A stretch of DNA of 52,983 nucleotides from Frankiaceae bacterium (lineage in GTDB: Bacteria; Actinomycetota; Actinomycetes; JAFAQI01): assembly GCA_019239875.1 (NCBI GenBank), contig JAFAZI010000130.1:1-52983 (forward strand), written 5' to 3'. Made by a program: the position numbers and the translations under genes. Shown piece after piece: positions 24,674 to 33,230 of this stretch. Within the stretch, counting starts at the first letter, position 1, and every line of letters begins with the position of its first letter. Under the pieces are notes generated by a model. It had not been told where the DNA came from, did not search any database, and saw only the letters and a list, made by a program, of their open reading frames with translations.

Positions 24674-25656
24674 CCCCGAAGCAGGCTGATGATCTGCTCG
24701 ACGGCGTCCGGCACGTCGACATGCGTCGTGTCGATGACCAGCTCGGCGTCCGCCGGCTCCTCGTAGGGATCGTCGATACCGGTGAACCCGGTGATCTCCC
24801 CGGCGCGGGCTTTGGCGTACAGGCCCTTCACGTCACGACGTTCACACTCCTCGATCGGCGTGGAGATCCACACCAGGAGAAATGATCCGGGACCGCCCGC
24901 CGCCTCCACGGTGGCGCGCACCCACTTGCGGGTCTCGTCGTACGGCGCGATCGGCGCGCACACCGCGAGTCCGCCATGCTTCGTGACTTCGCCGGCTACC
25001 CATCCGATGCGCCGGATGTTGAGGTCGCGGTCCTCGCGGGAGAACCCGAGCCCCCGTGACAGGTGGGTGCGCACGACGTCGCCGTCGAGCAGAGTCACTG
25101 AACGCTCGGCGTTCAGCCGCTCGACGAGAGCGCGCGCGATCGTCGACTTCCCCGATCCGGAGAAGCCGGTCAGGAACAGGGTGCGCCCGTTGCCCGCGCC
25201 ATGCGGGATGGTGGCGATCTCGAGCAAAGAACCCGACGAGTACGCCGCGGCCAACTCGGCGGCCCGAGGACCGGCCTCGGCGGCGGTCACCGGGATCTTG
25301 ACGATGTCGGCGCCCGCAGCAGACCACGCGCTCGCCCACTCGGCGTGTCTGGTGTCGTCGGCACGCACGCCGGCAGCGGCGAGCAGCAGGAGCGAGCCGG
25401 CCGGCACCGGCTCGGCGGGCAGCTGTCCGCCGATCGCCACGACGACAGGCTGGCTGCTCGCTACCGATTCTGGAGTGCGCCATTTGACCGGCTGGCGACT
25501 CGAGACGGCGTCGCCTTCGCGAACCGCGATCGGCGTGCCCTCCTCGTCGAGATAGCCGTCGCCATCGGCTCCGGGCAACGCCGATGCCGGCAGCAGGCCG
25601 ATCAGAACCTGGTCGAGGACGGCGCGAGCGGCGACGTCGAGCGTGATGTCGGACAC
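24670..25656 (-). CDS. cysC: Adenylylsulfate (APS) kinase CysC with an N-terminal extension
   Basis: A 328-residue protein from GTG 25656. Residues ~155-328 are a complete APS kinase: P-loop GFSGSGKST at 164-172, DGDVVRTHLSRGLGFSREDR from 191, RIGWVAGEVTKHGG, and KGLYAKARAGEITGFTGIDDPYEEP at 277-301. It phosphorylates APS at the 3' position to give PAPS. The first ~155 residues are not part of the kinase. They are alanine-rich with alternating strands and helices, faintly like the PUA-like region of ATP sulfurylases, but I cannot assign them. Standard CysC is about 200 residues. It is divergent from an acyl-CoA dehydrogenase gene across 54 bases. Confidence 0.94.
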   Translation of the reverse strand: MSDITLDVAARAVLDQVLIGLLPASALPGADGDGYLDEEGTPIAVREGDAVSSRQPVKWRTPESVASSQPVVVAIGGQLPAEPVPAGSLLLLAAAGVRADDTRHAEWASAWSAAGADIVKIPVTAAEAGPRAAELAAAYSSGSLLEIATIPHGAGNGRTLFLTGFSGSGKSTIARALVERLNAERSVTLLDGDVVRTHLSRGLGFSREDRDLNIRRIGWVAGEVTKHGGLAVCAPIAPYDETRKWVRATVEAAGGPGSFLLVWISTPIEECERRDVKGLYAKARAGEITGFTGIDDPYEEPADAELVIDTTHVDVPDAVEQIISLLRG

Positions 25657-25663
25657 TCCAGAA

Positions 25664-25669
25664 ACCCTA
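25664..25669 (-). promoter_or_regulatory. Putative -10 box, leaderless, for cysC
   Basis: TAGGGT on the minus strand, seven bases before GTG 25656. The gap holds no ribosome site. The position fits transcription starting at or beside the GTG. Confidence 0.42.
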
Positions 25670-25698
25670 GTGTTTGCGGCCGATCGTCCGGCTCCTGG

Positions 25699-25704
25699 CA
25701 GACT
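25699..25704 (+). promoter_or_regulatory. Putative -10 box for the acyl-CoA dehydrogenase
   Basis: CAGACT, six bases before GTG 25711. It differs from the cysD box only in its first base. The -10 position suggests a leaderless message. Confidence 0.33.
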
Positions 25705-25710
25705 GATCGC

Positions 25711-26853
25711 GTGGATTTCTCGCTGACCGACGAGCAGATCGCGTTTCGCAGGAGTGTTTTCGACTGGGCGGCGGCGACCGTCGCGCCCGGCGCCAGCGAT
25801 CGCGACAAGGACGGCCGCTGGGACCACGAGGTGTGGAAGTCGTTCGGGGCACAAGGCCTGGCCGGGCTGCCGATCGCCGAAGAGTACGGCGGCGCTGGTG
25901 GCTCGATCATGGACTGCGTCGTCGCCAACGAGGCGATTGCCGAAGGTGGTCATGACGGCGGGTTCAACCTCTCGCTCGGCGCGCACTGGGTCATCGGCTC
26001 AGTGCCGATCTGGCTGCACGGCACCGAGGAGCAGAAGCGCCGGTGGCTGCCGGGCCTGACCGACGGCTCGATGGTGGGGGCGTGGGCGTCGACTGAGCCG
26101 GAGGCGGGCTCGGATGCCGCCGGCCTGCTGACGACCGCGGTTCGCGATGGCGATGACTGGGTGCTGAACGGCACGAAGATCTTCATCACGAACGGTCCGA
26201 TCGCGGACGTGTGCACCGTGCTCGCCAAGACCGGGGAGAAGGCGGCCACCGCGTTCATCGTCGACACGACGAATCCCGGCTTCCAGGTCGGTCGCGAGCT
26301 GGACAAGATGGGCTGCCGGTCCTCGCCAACCGCGGAGATCGCCCTTGTCGACTGCCGGGTGCCCGCGGACTGCGTGCTCGGTGACGAAGGTGCGGCGCTC
26401 TGGCAGGTCGCGTTCGAATGCTTCGACTGGGAGCGCACGGTCATGATCGCCAGCGGGGTCGGCGGCATGCAGGCGACGTTGAACAGCTGCATCGCCTACG
26501 CGAAGGAGCGCAAGCAGTTCGGGAAGCCGATCGCGCAGTTCCAGGCGGTCGCTCACAAGCTGGCAGAGATGAAGGTGAAGCTCGAGACGTGCCGGACGGC
26601 GGTCTACCGGGCGGCGTACCTGAAGCAGACGAACGCCGAGCATCAGATGGAGGCGTCGATCGCCAAGTACCTGGTCGGAGAGCTTGCCGTCCAGAACGCT
26701 CTGGACGCGATCCAGATCCATGGTGGCTACGGCTACCTGCGGGACTTCAACGTCGAGCGCGCGCTTCGGGACGCCAAGCTCGGGTCGATCGGGGGCGGAA
26801 CTTCGGAGATTCAGAAGCTGATCATCAGCCGACTCCTGCTGGGCGACTCCTAG
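25711..26853 (+). CDS. Acyl-CoA dehydrogenase family protein
   Basis: A 380-residue flavoprotein of standard length, from GTG 25711; the open frame continues upstream only as a shadow of cysC. The family blocks are in order: FSLTDEQIAFRRSVFDWA, GLPIAEEYGGAGG, WASTEPEAGSDAAG, GTKIFITNGPIADV, the catalytic-region ERTVMIASG, RKQFGKPIAQFQAV and IQIHGGYGYLRDFNVERALRD. It should oxidise an acyl-CoA thioester to the 2,3-enoyl form, passing electrons to an electron-transfer flavoprotein. The substrate is unknown. It is first in an operon with a nitrobindin-like gene and a DUF4012 gene; a link to polysaccharide is not evident. Confidence 0.95.
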   Translation: MDFSLTDEQIAFRRSVFDWAAATVAPGASDRDKDGRWDHEVWKSFGAQGLAGLPIAEEYGGAGGSIMDCVVANEAIAEGGHDGGFNLSLGAHWVIGSVPIWLHGTEEQKRRWLPGLTDGSMVGAWASTEPEAGSDAAGLLTTAVRDGDDWVLNGTKIFITNGPIADVCTVLAKTGEKAATAFIVDTTNPGFQVGRELDKMGCRSSPTAEIALVDCRVPADCVLGDEGAALWQVAFECFDWERTVMIASGVGGMQATLNSCIAYAKERKQFGKPIAQFQAVAHKLAEMKVKLETCRTAVYRAAYLKQTNAEHQMEASIAKYLVGELAVQNALDAIQIHGGYGYLRDFNVERALRDAKLGSIGGGTSEIQKLIISRLLLGDS

Positions 26854-27353
26854 TGGTCGCCGAAGCCCTCCGCCCGCTGGAGTTCCTGATCGGGACCTGG
26901 CGCGGCGAAGGCGTCGGCGCGATTCCTGGTGGCGGCGGCCCGGACTACCCGTACGTCGAGGAGCTGCGAATCTATGAGGACGGTTCGCCGTGGCTGGCGT
27001 ACTCGAGCCGGGTGACCGCCGCTGCGGACGGCCGATGGCTGCACTCCGAGGCGGGGTGGTGGCGGCCGCAGCCCGCGGACGAGTCCGACACGATCGGCGT
27101 CGAACTCGTGCTGACCCGAGCGACGGGCGTAACGGAGATCCTGATCGGCCACCTCACGACGGGTCCGGTCGGTGACCAGATCGAGCTCGCGAGCGACGTG
27201 GTGGCGCGGACGCCGACCGCGCCGGCCTTCACCGCCGACAAACGGCTCTACGCCGTGCGCGGCGGAAAGCTCATGTACGCGATCGACCTTGCGGCGGGCG
27301 ACAGTGGACTCGCGCCGCACCTGGCGGCTGCCCTCGATCGCGCCGAGGACTGA
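26853..27353 (+). CDS. Nitrobindin-like heme-binding beta-barrel protein
   Basis: A 166-residue protein whose GTG shares one base with the upstream TAG; the longer frame is antisense noise in the dehydrogenase gene. It has the nitrobindin/THAP4-like opening motif FLIGTWRGEG (residues 11-20), alternating beta-strand segments, and a C-terminal PHLAAALDR stretch whose His156 is at the position of the heme-ligand His in the family. Nitrobindins bind ferric heme, react with nitric oxide and can isomerise peroxynitrite. Fatty-acid-binding-like folds without heme share the shape, so heme binding is inferred from the motif and the His only. Confidence 0.85.
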   Translation: MVAEALRPLEFLIGTWRGEGVGAIPGGGGPDYPYVEELRIYEDGSPWLAYSSRVTAAADGRWLHSEAGWWRPQPADESDTIGVELVLTRATGVTEILIGHLTTGPVGDQIELASDVVARTPTAPAFTADKRLYAVRGGKLMYAIDLAAGDSGLAPHLAAALDRAED

Positions 27354-27355
27354 GC

Positions 27356-29128
27356 ATGCTGCGCCGCCTGTCCACCGTCGCGTCGATCGCGATCATCGTG
27401 GTCTTCGTGGCGGTGGTCGTCGCGGTATGGATCATCCTGCGCGGCGTCGCGGCCGCTTCACATCTGGCGGACGCCAGAGCAGACATAGCCCTGCTACGCG
27501 ACGACCTCGTCAACGGGCAGCCGACCGAGGCCGACTTGCAGCGAGTGGAGGCCGACGCGCGCGCGGCTCATGCCGAGACCCATGATCCGGTCTGGTGGGC
27601 GATGTCCTGGCTACCACCGATCCACACGGTGCGAGGGCTGACCAGTGCCACGAACGAGCTGGCAGAAAACGCGTTGCCCTCGGTGGTCTCGGTCGGGCTC
27701 ACGGTCGAGCCTTCGAAGCTGCGAGTGGCACCCAACAAGATCGCGCTGCCGCCGTTGCAGCGCGCAGCACCGGCCCTGTCGAAGGCTGCCACTGCGCTCG
27801 AAACCGCGCGGGACGACGTCGCCGGGCTGTCCTCCGGGTGGGGAGTCTTCGGCGACATCCGCGACAAGGCACTCGAGCAGCTGACGTCCTTGCACGGGTC
27901 CATCGACGACGCCGCGAGATTCGCCCGTGCGGGTCCGGCCATGCTCGGTGCAGACGGCGAGCGCCGGTTCTTCGTCGGCATCCAGAACAACGCTGAGTCG
28001 CGAGCAACCGGAGGGCTTGTCTCGGGTTGGGCGATCGTGACGGCGAACCACGGGCGGATCCGGGTAACCGCGCACGGCAACGACGGCGAACTGCAGAACT
28101 TCATCCCGACGCGACGTAAGGCGGTCACCTCGCTCCCCGCCGACTACCAGGACGTTTACGGCAACTTCCTGCCTGCGAACCACTGGATCACCAGCAATCT
28201 GTCGCCCAACTTCCCGGACGCGGCGCGCATCTGGGCCAAGATGTGGCAGGCCCAGACCGGCCAGCGGATCGACGGCGTCTTCGGGGTCGACCCGTTCGCG
28301 CTTCAGGCGATGCTCGGTGCCGCAGGTCCGGTGACCGTCCCCGGGTACGCGGGGGTCTACGACGGAACAAATCTCGCCGACTACATCGAGTCGAAGGAGT
28401 ACGTCGACTTCGCGGGCGCCGACCCTTTGACCAATGACCGGCGGAAGAACTTCATCGCGGAGGTCTCGACGGCCGTCATCCACAAGCTGCTCTCCGGATC
28501 GGGTGATCCCGTGGCCATCACGAAGGCCTTGGGCGCATCCGCCGGAGCCGGTCACCTGGCGCTTTGGGCCGCCAACTCCAGCGAACAGGCCGAGCTGTCC
28601 GGGACACCGCTAGCGGGCGAGCTCCCCGAGACGGCGGCGCCGTTTGCCGCAGTTCACGTGGACAATGCCACGGCCAGCAAGCTCGACTACTACCTTGATC
28701 GATCGTTCGCCTACCAGGCGGGACAATGCGCCGGCGACTACCGGGACTCGACAATCACGGTGCGCCTGACCAACCAGGCGCCGCGGCACGGCCTCCCGCC
28801 GTACGTTCGGACTCGTGGTGACCGCGACTTCCAGGGGAACGGGACGGTCGAGCGCGTGCCGCAGAACCGGCTCTTTGTGTACATCCACACGACGAACGGG
28901 GCAGCGCTACGGCGTGCCACGCTGGGTGGGAAGACGGTGCAGGTGACTGAGGGCGTCGAGCACGGCCACCCGGTCTTCGGGCTGGAGGTGACCCTCGATC
29001 CGGGACAGCCGGAGACGATCCGGCTCCGGCTGATCGAGCCGACAACCGCTACCGGGCCGGCTCAAACGATGGTGCAGCCGATGGCCCGCCTCCAACAGAC
29101 TCACGTCGATGTGCCAATTTGCCGATAA
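27356..29128 (+). CDS. DUF4012 domain membrane-anchored protein
   Basis: A 590-residue protein starting two bases after the nitrobindin-like gene. One N-terminal membrane segment (about residues 8-32) is followed by a large extracytoplasmic region. RRFFVGIQNNAESRATGG near residue 200, GVFGVDPFALQAML near 305 and DRRKNFIAE near 360 are DUF4012 family blocks. Proteins of this family are common beside envelope polysaccharide genes in actinobacteria, but their biochemical role is not established. The LytR-like resemblance of some members suggests wall-polymer handling, which I treat as speculation. The C-terminal 150 residues look like a beta-rich domain. Confidence 0.85.
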   Translation: MLRRLSTVASIAIIVVFVAVVVAVWIILRGVAAASHLADARADIALLRDDLVNGQPTEADLQRVEADARAAHAETHDPVWWAMSWLPPIHTVRGLTSATNELAENALPSVVSVGLTVEPSKLRVAPNKIALPPLQRAAPALSKAATALETARDDVAGLSSGWGVFGDIRDKALEQLTSLHGSIDDAARFARAGPAMLGADGERRFFVGIQNNAESRATGGLVSGWAIVTANHGRIRVTAHGNDGELQNFIPTRRKAVTSLPADYQDVYGNFLPANHWITSNLSPNFPDAARIWAKMWQAQTGQRIDGVFGVDPFALQAMLGAAGPVTVPGYAGVYDGTNLADYIESKEYVDFAGADPLTNDRRKNFIAEVSTAVIHKLLSGSGDPVAITKALGASAGAGHLALWAANSSEQAELSGTPLAGELPETAAPFAAVHVDNATASKLDYYLDRSFAYQAGQCAGDYRDSTITVRLTNQAPRHGLPPYVRTRGDRDFQGNGTVERVPQNRLFVYIHTTNGAALRRATLGGKTVQVTEGVEHGHPVFGLEVTLDPGQPETIRLRLIEPTTATGPAQTMVQPMARLQQTHVDVPICR

Positions 29129-29179
29129 CGGCCCCAGCAGACCAGATTGCGTATTGGGTATGGATAAGCGTGAGTGGCC

Positions 29180-29208
29180 TTGACCGGGCACTATGTCGTG
29201 CGACACTT
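29180..29208 (+). promoter_or_regulatory. Putative promoter of the LPFTG protein gene
   Basis: TTGACC at 29180-29185 and a weak -10 (GACACT at 29202-29207 or ACACTT at 29203-29208) after 16-17 bases. A GGAGAG ribosome site (29228-29233) lies just before GTG 29238. This gene therefore has a normal leader, unlike several in the window. Confidence 0.4.
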
Positions 29209-29237
29209 GATGCGGCAGCGAACGGACGGAGAGATTT

Positions 29238-29771
29238 GTGACCGCAACGTATAAGCGTGGCTTCAGCACGGCGCTGGTCGCCGTCCTGTTCGCGTTTACC
29301 GCTGCATTGTTTGCTGCGGGTCCCGCGCAGGCCGGGACTTCTGCGCCGCAGCCAGGCCCGACCGGGACCGTCGGCGTGCTCGGCCAGCACTTCGTCAAGT
29401 ACTGCGTGAAGCACTTCAAGCCCCACAGCACGGTGACCGTCACCAACGTGACAACCGGCGCAACTGTCACCATTCACACGAATGGCAACGGGGCTGGTTG
29501 CACCCAGGTGCCGATCAAGCGCGCGTGTAAGCCCCTCACGGAGAAGATCGTTGCCACCGGCATCGGCGCCGACGGCAAGCCGGCAACGGTCCACTCGACC
29601 GTCAATGTCCCGGCAACGAAGAGTTTGTGCAACAGCAGCTCCGGCGGCACTCTGCCGTTCACCGGGTCCGAGATCATCATCACCGGTGTGATCCTCGGCG
29701 TTGTGCTGATCGTCGGTGGTGCGGCGCTGACCGTGGTCCGCCGGCGCCGCGAGGACGGCAGCGCCGCCTAA
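29238..29771 (+). CDS. Small secreted LPFTG-type cell-wall surface protein
   Basis: A 177-residue GTG-started protein with a clear ribosome site. A signal peptide (basic KR, then a hydrophobic core, cleavage near AQA-G at residue 32) precedes a ~105-residue Thr/Val-rich extracellular part with four cysteines (56, 88, 97, 131) that could form two disulfides. The C-terminus is a full sortase signal: LPFTG at 139-143, membrane segment 146-167 and an RRRR tail. No sortase gene is in the window. The body has no recognisable domain. Its TAA shares bases with the stop of the convergent patatin gene. Confidence 0.9.
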   Translation: MTATYKRGFSTALVAVLFAFTAALFAAGPAQAGTSAPQPGPTGTVGVLGQHFVKYCVKHFKPHSTVTVTNVTTGATVTIHTNGNGAGCTQVPIKRACKPLTEKIVATGIGADGKPATVHSTVNVPATKSLCNSSSGGTLPFTGSEIIITGVILGVVLIVGGAALTVVRRRREDGSAA

Positions 29772-30847
29772 CCTGGTGGCGGCCGGTGGGCGAGGAACGC
29801 TCTAGCGGCCTTTCGTCCGTTCCGCAGGAGTAGTTGCTGCTGATCGGGTGTGATGCCGAAATCGGTCGTGCGCACCGTGCCGTGGTCGACGAATATCGTC
29901 CGTTGCGCGTCGGCGGGGATGACGTAGAACCGGTCGGCGTTGTCGAGCAGCGTCTCGAGGCAGGCCTTCGCCTCGTCGAACACGCCATCGGTCGGCCGAG
30001 CCGGCGGTGGGCCGAGCGCGGAAAGCTTCACGCCGATCGTCGGCCAGCGGCCGGGAAGATCCTGACCGCGGGAGAAGACATCGATAGGGAAGTTGTCCAG
30101 CATCCCGCCGTCGACCCAGATGCACGTCCCGCCCGTGTATTTCACGCCGGCGACCTCGGCGTCCTTGGAGTGGACCCGCCACGGCGTGAAGAAGAACGGG
30201 ATGGACATCGAGGCGCGGACGGCTTCGACAACCTTCTGCTCAGCCGCTACGAGGCCGTAGTGCGCGTACTCCCATGGCAGTCGGATCGACTTGCCTCGCG
30301 TGATGTCCGAGACCATGACGACGAGGCTGTAACGGCGTTCCTCCGGAATCAGCTCGTCATCGATCGTGAGGTCGGCGAAGGTCACAACCCCCAGCTTCTC
30401 GAGCTCGCCCCCGAGCCATTCGAGCAGGTACTCGCCGTTGTGCAAGCCCTCGTGGGCGAGCAGCCGGATGCCGGAGCCCACCTCACCGAGCACGCCGTGC
30501 GACACGAACTTGTCGTAGGCGACGGTCTGCAGGATGGTTTCGAGATCGGCGACCGGGCGGCCGGCCGCCTGCAGCGCCGCAAGCAGCGACGCAACGATGG
30601 CGCCGGCGCTCGCTCCGGCGAATCGGTTGAACTCATAGCCCGCGGCTGACAGTTCCAACGCGGCGCCGACGAGCCCCAGCCCCTTGACGCCGCCCCCCTC
30701 GAGGACGAGATCTACCTTGCCGGCCTGCTGGCTCGCCACCGTGACTGGTGGCGTCGTGCCGTCAGGGCGAGGCACGGACGGGACGACGACACCCGACTCG
30801 GGTCCCGGGCCTTCGCCGGCCGCTGCTTCAGATGGCGGTGTCGTCAT
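29768..30847 (-). CDS. Patatin-like phospholipase
   Basis: A 359-residue protein from ATG 30847, which has GGAGG five bases upstream; a TTG one codon earlier is less likely. After a ~45-residue Pro/Gly-rich leader come the patatin motifs: oxyanion loop GGGVKG at 51-56, nucleophile elbow GASAG at 78-82 and the dyad DGG near residue 246. ASMSIPFFFTPW is also typical. It should hydrolyse acyl ester bonds of lipids. No signal peptide or membrane segment is evident, so it is likely cytoplasmic or peripheral. The gene lies downstream of the GGDEF-EAL gene but a hairpin separates them. Confidence 0.93.
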   Translation of the reverse strand: MTTPPSEAAAGEGPGPESGVVVPSVPRPDGTTPPVTVASQQAGKVDLVLEGGGVKGLGLVGAALELSAAGYEFNRFAGASAGAIVASLLAALQAAGRPVADLETILQTVAYDKFVSHGVLGEVGSGIRLLAHEGLHNGEYLLEWLGGELEKLGVVTFADLTIDDELIPEERRYSLVVMVSDITRGKSIRLPWEYAHYGLVAAEQKVVEAVRASMSIPFFFTPWRVHSKDAEVAGVKYTGGTCIWVDGGMLDNFPIDVFSRGQDLPGRWPTIGVKLSALGPPPARPTDGVFDEAKACLETLLDNADRFYVIPADAQRTIFVDHGTVRTTDFGITPDQQQLLLRNGRKAARAFLAHRPPPG

Positions 30848-30885
30848 CAAAACCTCCGCTGCCTACCTTGGCGGTCGGGCAGCGT

Positions 30886-30913
30886 CGGCGCAACGACCGA
30901 GACCGTTGTGCCG
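30886..30913 (-). terminator. Hairpin after the GGDEF-EAL gene
   Basis: Bases 30886-30895 pair with 30904-30913 at nine of ten positions (the tenth a G-U in one strand) around an eight-base loop, starting five bases after the minus-strand stop at 30918. There is no U-tract, as is common in high-GC actinobacteria. Probably a terminator for the GGDEF-EAL gene. Confidence 0.5.
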
Positions 30914-30917
30914 CTGA

Positions 30918-33230
30918 TCAGGTGGCTTGGGGGTGGCGAGGCGGCAGGATTGCTTCCCGCCGCGGCCGCGGCAGGACTCCCGCGACGTCCCCCACCGCTT
31001 CCTCGTAGCTGAACAGGCCGGCACCGCGGTCGTCCTCGAGGAGCCGTGTGATGTGTGACGGGGGTTGTGGCGTGGTGAAGAAGAAGCCCTGCGCCAGGTC
31101 GCAACCGAGTCGGCGCAGCGCGAACAGCTGGCCGATGCTCTCGACGCCCTCCGCGATGGTGGTGAGTCGAAGGGCCCGTGCCATGCCGGTGACCGCGGCC
31201 ACGATCGCCGAGTCGTCGCCGTCGAGGGCGAGACCGTCGACGAAGGATCGGTCGACCTTCACAGCATCGACGGGTAGCCGTTTCAGGTAGGACAACGATG
31301 AGTAACCAGTACCGAAGTCGTCGATCGCGAGCCGGACGCCTAGCGAGCGAAGGGCTCCGAGTGCGGCGACCGCTCCCTCCGCGTCCTGCAACAGCGCCGT
31401 CTCGGTGATTTCGAGTCCGAGCTGATGCGGTGCGACCCCGTGCTCACGCAGCGCTGCGGCGACCTCATCGACCAGGTTCTCGTCGCTCAGCTGGCGGGCC
31501 GACAGGTTCACCCACACCAGCAGCCCGGTGCCGTTCCATCGAGCCGTCGACCACTCCGCGGCTTGCTTGATGGCGGAGGTGAGCACCCAATGGCCGATGC
31601 CGGTGATCAAACCGGTCTGTTCGGCGAGGGGGATGAACTCGGCGGGAGGGACCAGGCCTCGCTCAGGGTGATGCCAGCGGACCAGCGCCTCGACTGCCAC
31701 GATGTGGCCGCTGCGTAGGTCGACCTCAGGCTGGTAGACCACGCGGAACTCGCCGCCGTCGAGGGCTCGATGCAGATCGCTCGCTGTCCGCAGCTGGTTG
31801 ACGGCCGTGTGGCGGAAGTCTTCGATGAACAGCTCGGCGCGTGCCCGGCCACGCTCCTTGGCGCGATGCAACGCCGCATCGGCGTCACGCAGCAGACCTT
31901 CGGGAGTGTCCTGGCCGCCGTTGCCCGATGACAGCGCAATCCCGGTGGAGACGGTGACGAAGATCGGGTCGCCGTCGATCTCGATCGGGGCCGAGAGCTG
32001 GTCGGCGATCCGCTCCGCAAGCTGGACGGGACCTTCGGTGTCGACGTCCTCGACGAGCAGGCAGAACTCGTCGGAGCCGAAGCGGGCCAGCAGCACGGAC
32101 GGGCCGGCTGCGACCCGCAGCCGCTCGGCGACCGCTTGCAGCATCTGGTCGCCGGCGACGTGACCGAGAGAGTCGTTGACGAGCTTGAAGTGGTCGATGT
32201 CCGCGACCAGGACCGACAACCGGCTGTGGGACCTGGCGCTGCGCTCGAGGCACACCTCGATCGCATCGATGAAGAATGCGCGGTTCGGTAGCGCGGTGAC
32301 CGGGTCGTACCACTCGGCCTTGGCGAGCTGAGCCTCGAAGGCGCGCTGCTCGGAAAGGTCACGGGTGATCGACGAGTAGTAATCGATGCTGCCGTCGGTG
32401 TGACGGTGGGCGACGATGACCTGTGAGACCGGCACCGTTGTGCCGTCGAAGAGCATCAGGTCGATCTCGCCGATCCAGACCTCGTCGCGCTCTGCTGTGG
32501 AGATCGCCTCGGTCAGGAAGCGCTGACGCTCGTACGGCGCATACAGGTCGGCCGCCTCGATCGGCGGCAGCGGGCCGTCCACCGGGATCCCGAACCTGGC
32601 TCGCATCGCGACGTTGGCGTGGGTGAGCACGCCCTTCGCATCGATCATCGCGACCAGGTCAGGAGTTGCCTCGAGGATCTCGGACAGCCGGCGAAGCCGA
32701 GCCCAGGTTGCGAGCTCGTCGGTCGCATCCCAGCAGGACCCGACCCAGGACGTCGGTTTGCCGTTGGCATCGGTGAGGGCGCGACATTCGACATCGACCC
32801 ATCTGATCTCGCCGTCGGGCCGCTCGATCCGGAACTGGGATCGGAACGGCCGCTGCGACCGTTGTGCATCGGTCCAAGCGGTGATCACCCCCGGCAGGTC
32901 GTCGGGATGAATCGGGACGTTGTCGCAGTGCGGGATGTCGATGCGGCCGACGATCTCGGTGAGTCGTTGGTTGACGAAGGTGATCGAGCCGTCGATCTCG
33001 GTACGAAAGATTCCCGCCGGAACTGCTTCAGCAGTCGCCTGGAGCTCTTGCTTGCTGCGGGCGAGCTGCGAGGTGGCGCGAGCGAGGCGCTGTCGGTCGG
33101 CCGAGGCGCGACGCAGCAGCAGGACCAGGATCGCGACAGCGAGGAGGGCACAGATGGTGACGACGTCCGCCGATACCACCGCGTGAGATTGGTTGGCGGC
33201 GTGGGTCGCTGCTGCCGGGTTGCGCAACAC
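30918..33230 (-). CDS. Membrane-bound PAS-PAS-GGDEF-EAL cyclic-di-GMP enzyme
   Basis: A 770-residue protein from GTG 33230. One membrane segment (about 19-40) is followed by a short helical linker, two PAS domains (about 55-170 and 180-300), a GGDEF domain whose signature reads RFGSDEF near residue 382, and an EAL domain with EALVRW near 512, LEITET, DDFGTGYSSL and AEGVES. The GSDEF variant is compatible with diguanylate cyclase activity but is not canonical; the EAL residues for metal and catalysis appear intact, so phosphodiesterase activity is likely. It may control cyclic-di-GMP in response to a small signal bound by PAS. A link to exopolysaccharide production is plausible from the neighbours only. 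Confidence 0.95.
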   Translation of the reverse strand: MLRNPAAATHAANQSHAVVSADVVTICALLAVAILVLLLRRASADRQRLARATSQLARSKQELQATAEAVPAGIFRTEIDGSITFVNQRLTEIVGRIDIPHCDNVPIHPDDLPGVITAWTDAQRSQRPFRSQFRIERPDGEIRWVDVECRALTDANGKPTSWVGSCWDATDELATWARLRRLSEILEATPDLVAMIDAKGVLTHANVAMRARFGIPVDGPLPPIEAADLYAPYERQRFLTEAISTAERDEVWIGEIDLMLFDGTTVPVSQVIVAHRHTDGSIDYYSSITRDLSEQRAFEAQLAKAEWYDPVTALPNRAFFIDAIEVCLERSARSHSRLSVLVADIDHFKLVNDSLGHVAGDQMLQAVAERLRVAAGPSVLLARFGSDEFCLLVEDVDTEGPVQLAERIADQLSAPIEIDGDPIFVTVSTGIALSSGNGGQDTPEGLLRDADAALHRAKERGRARAELFIEDFRHTAVNQLRTASDLHRALDGGEFRVVYQPEVDLRSGHIVAVEALVRWHHPERGLVPPAEFIPLAEQTGLITGIGHWVLTSAIKQAAEWSTARWNGTGLLVWVNLSARQLSDENLVDEVAAALREHGVAPHQLGLEITETALLQDAEGAVAALGALRSLGVRLAIDDFGTGYSSLSYLKRLPVDAVKVDRSFVDGLALDGDDSAIVAAVTGMARALRLTTIAEGVESIGQLFALRRLGCDLAQGFFFTTPQPPSHITRLLEDDRGAGLFSYEEAVGDVAGVLPRPRREAILPPRHPQAT

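Noticed and set aside
25201-25710. N-terminal extension of the acyl-CoA dehydrogenase frame.
   Set aside because: It is the antisense shadow of cysC. The family fold starts at GTG 25711, and a -10 box lies just before it.
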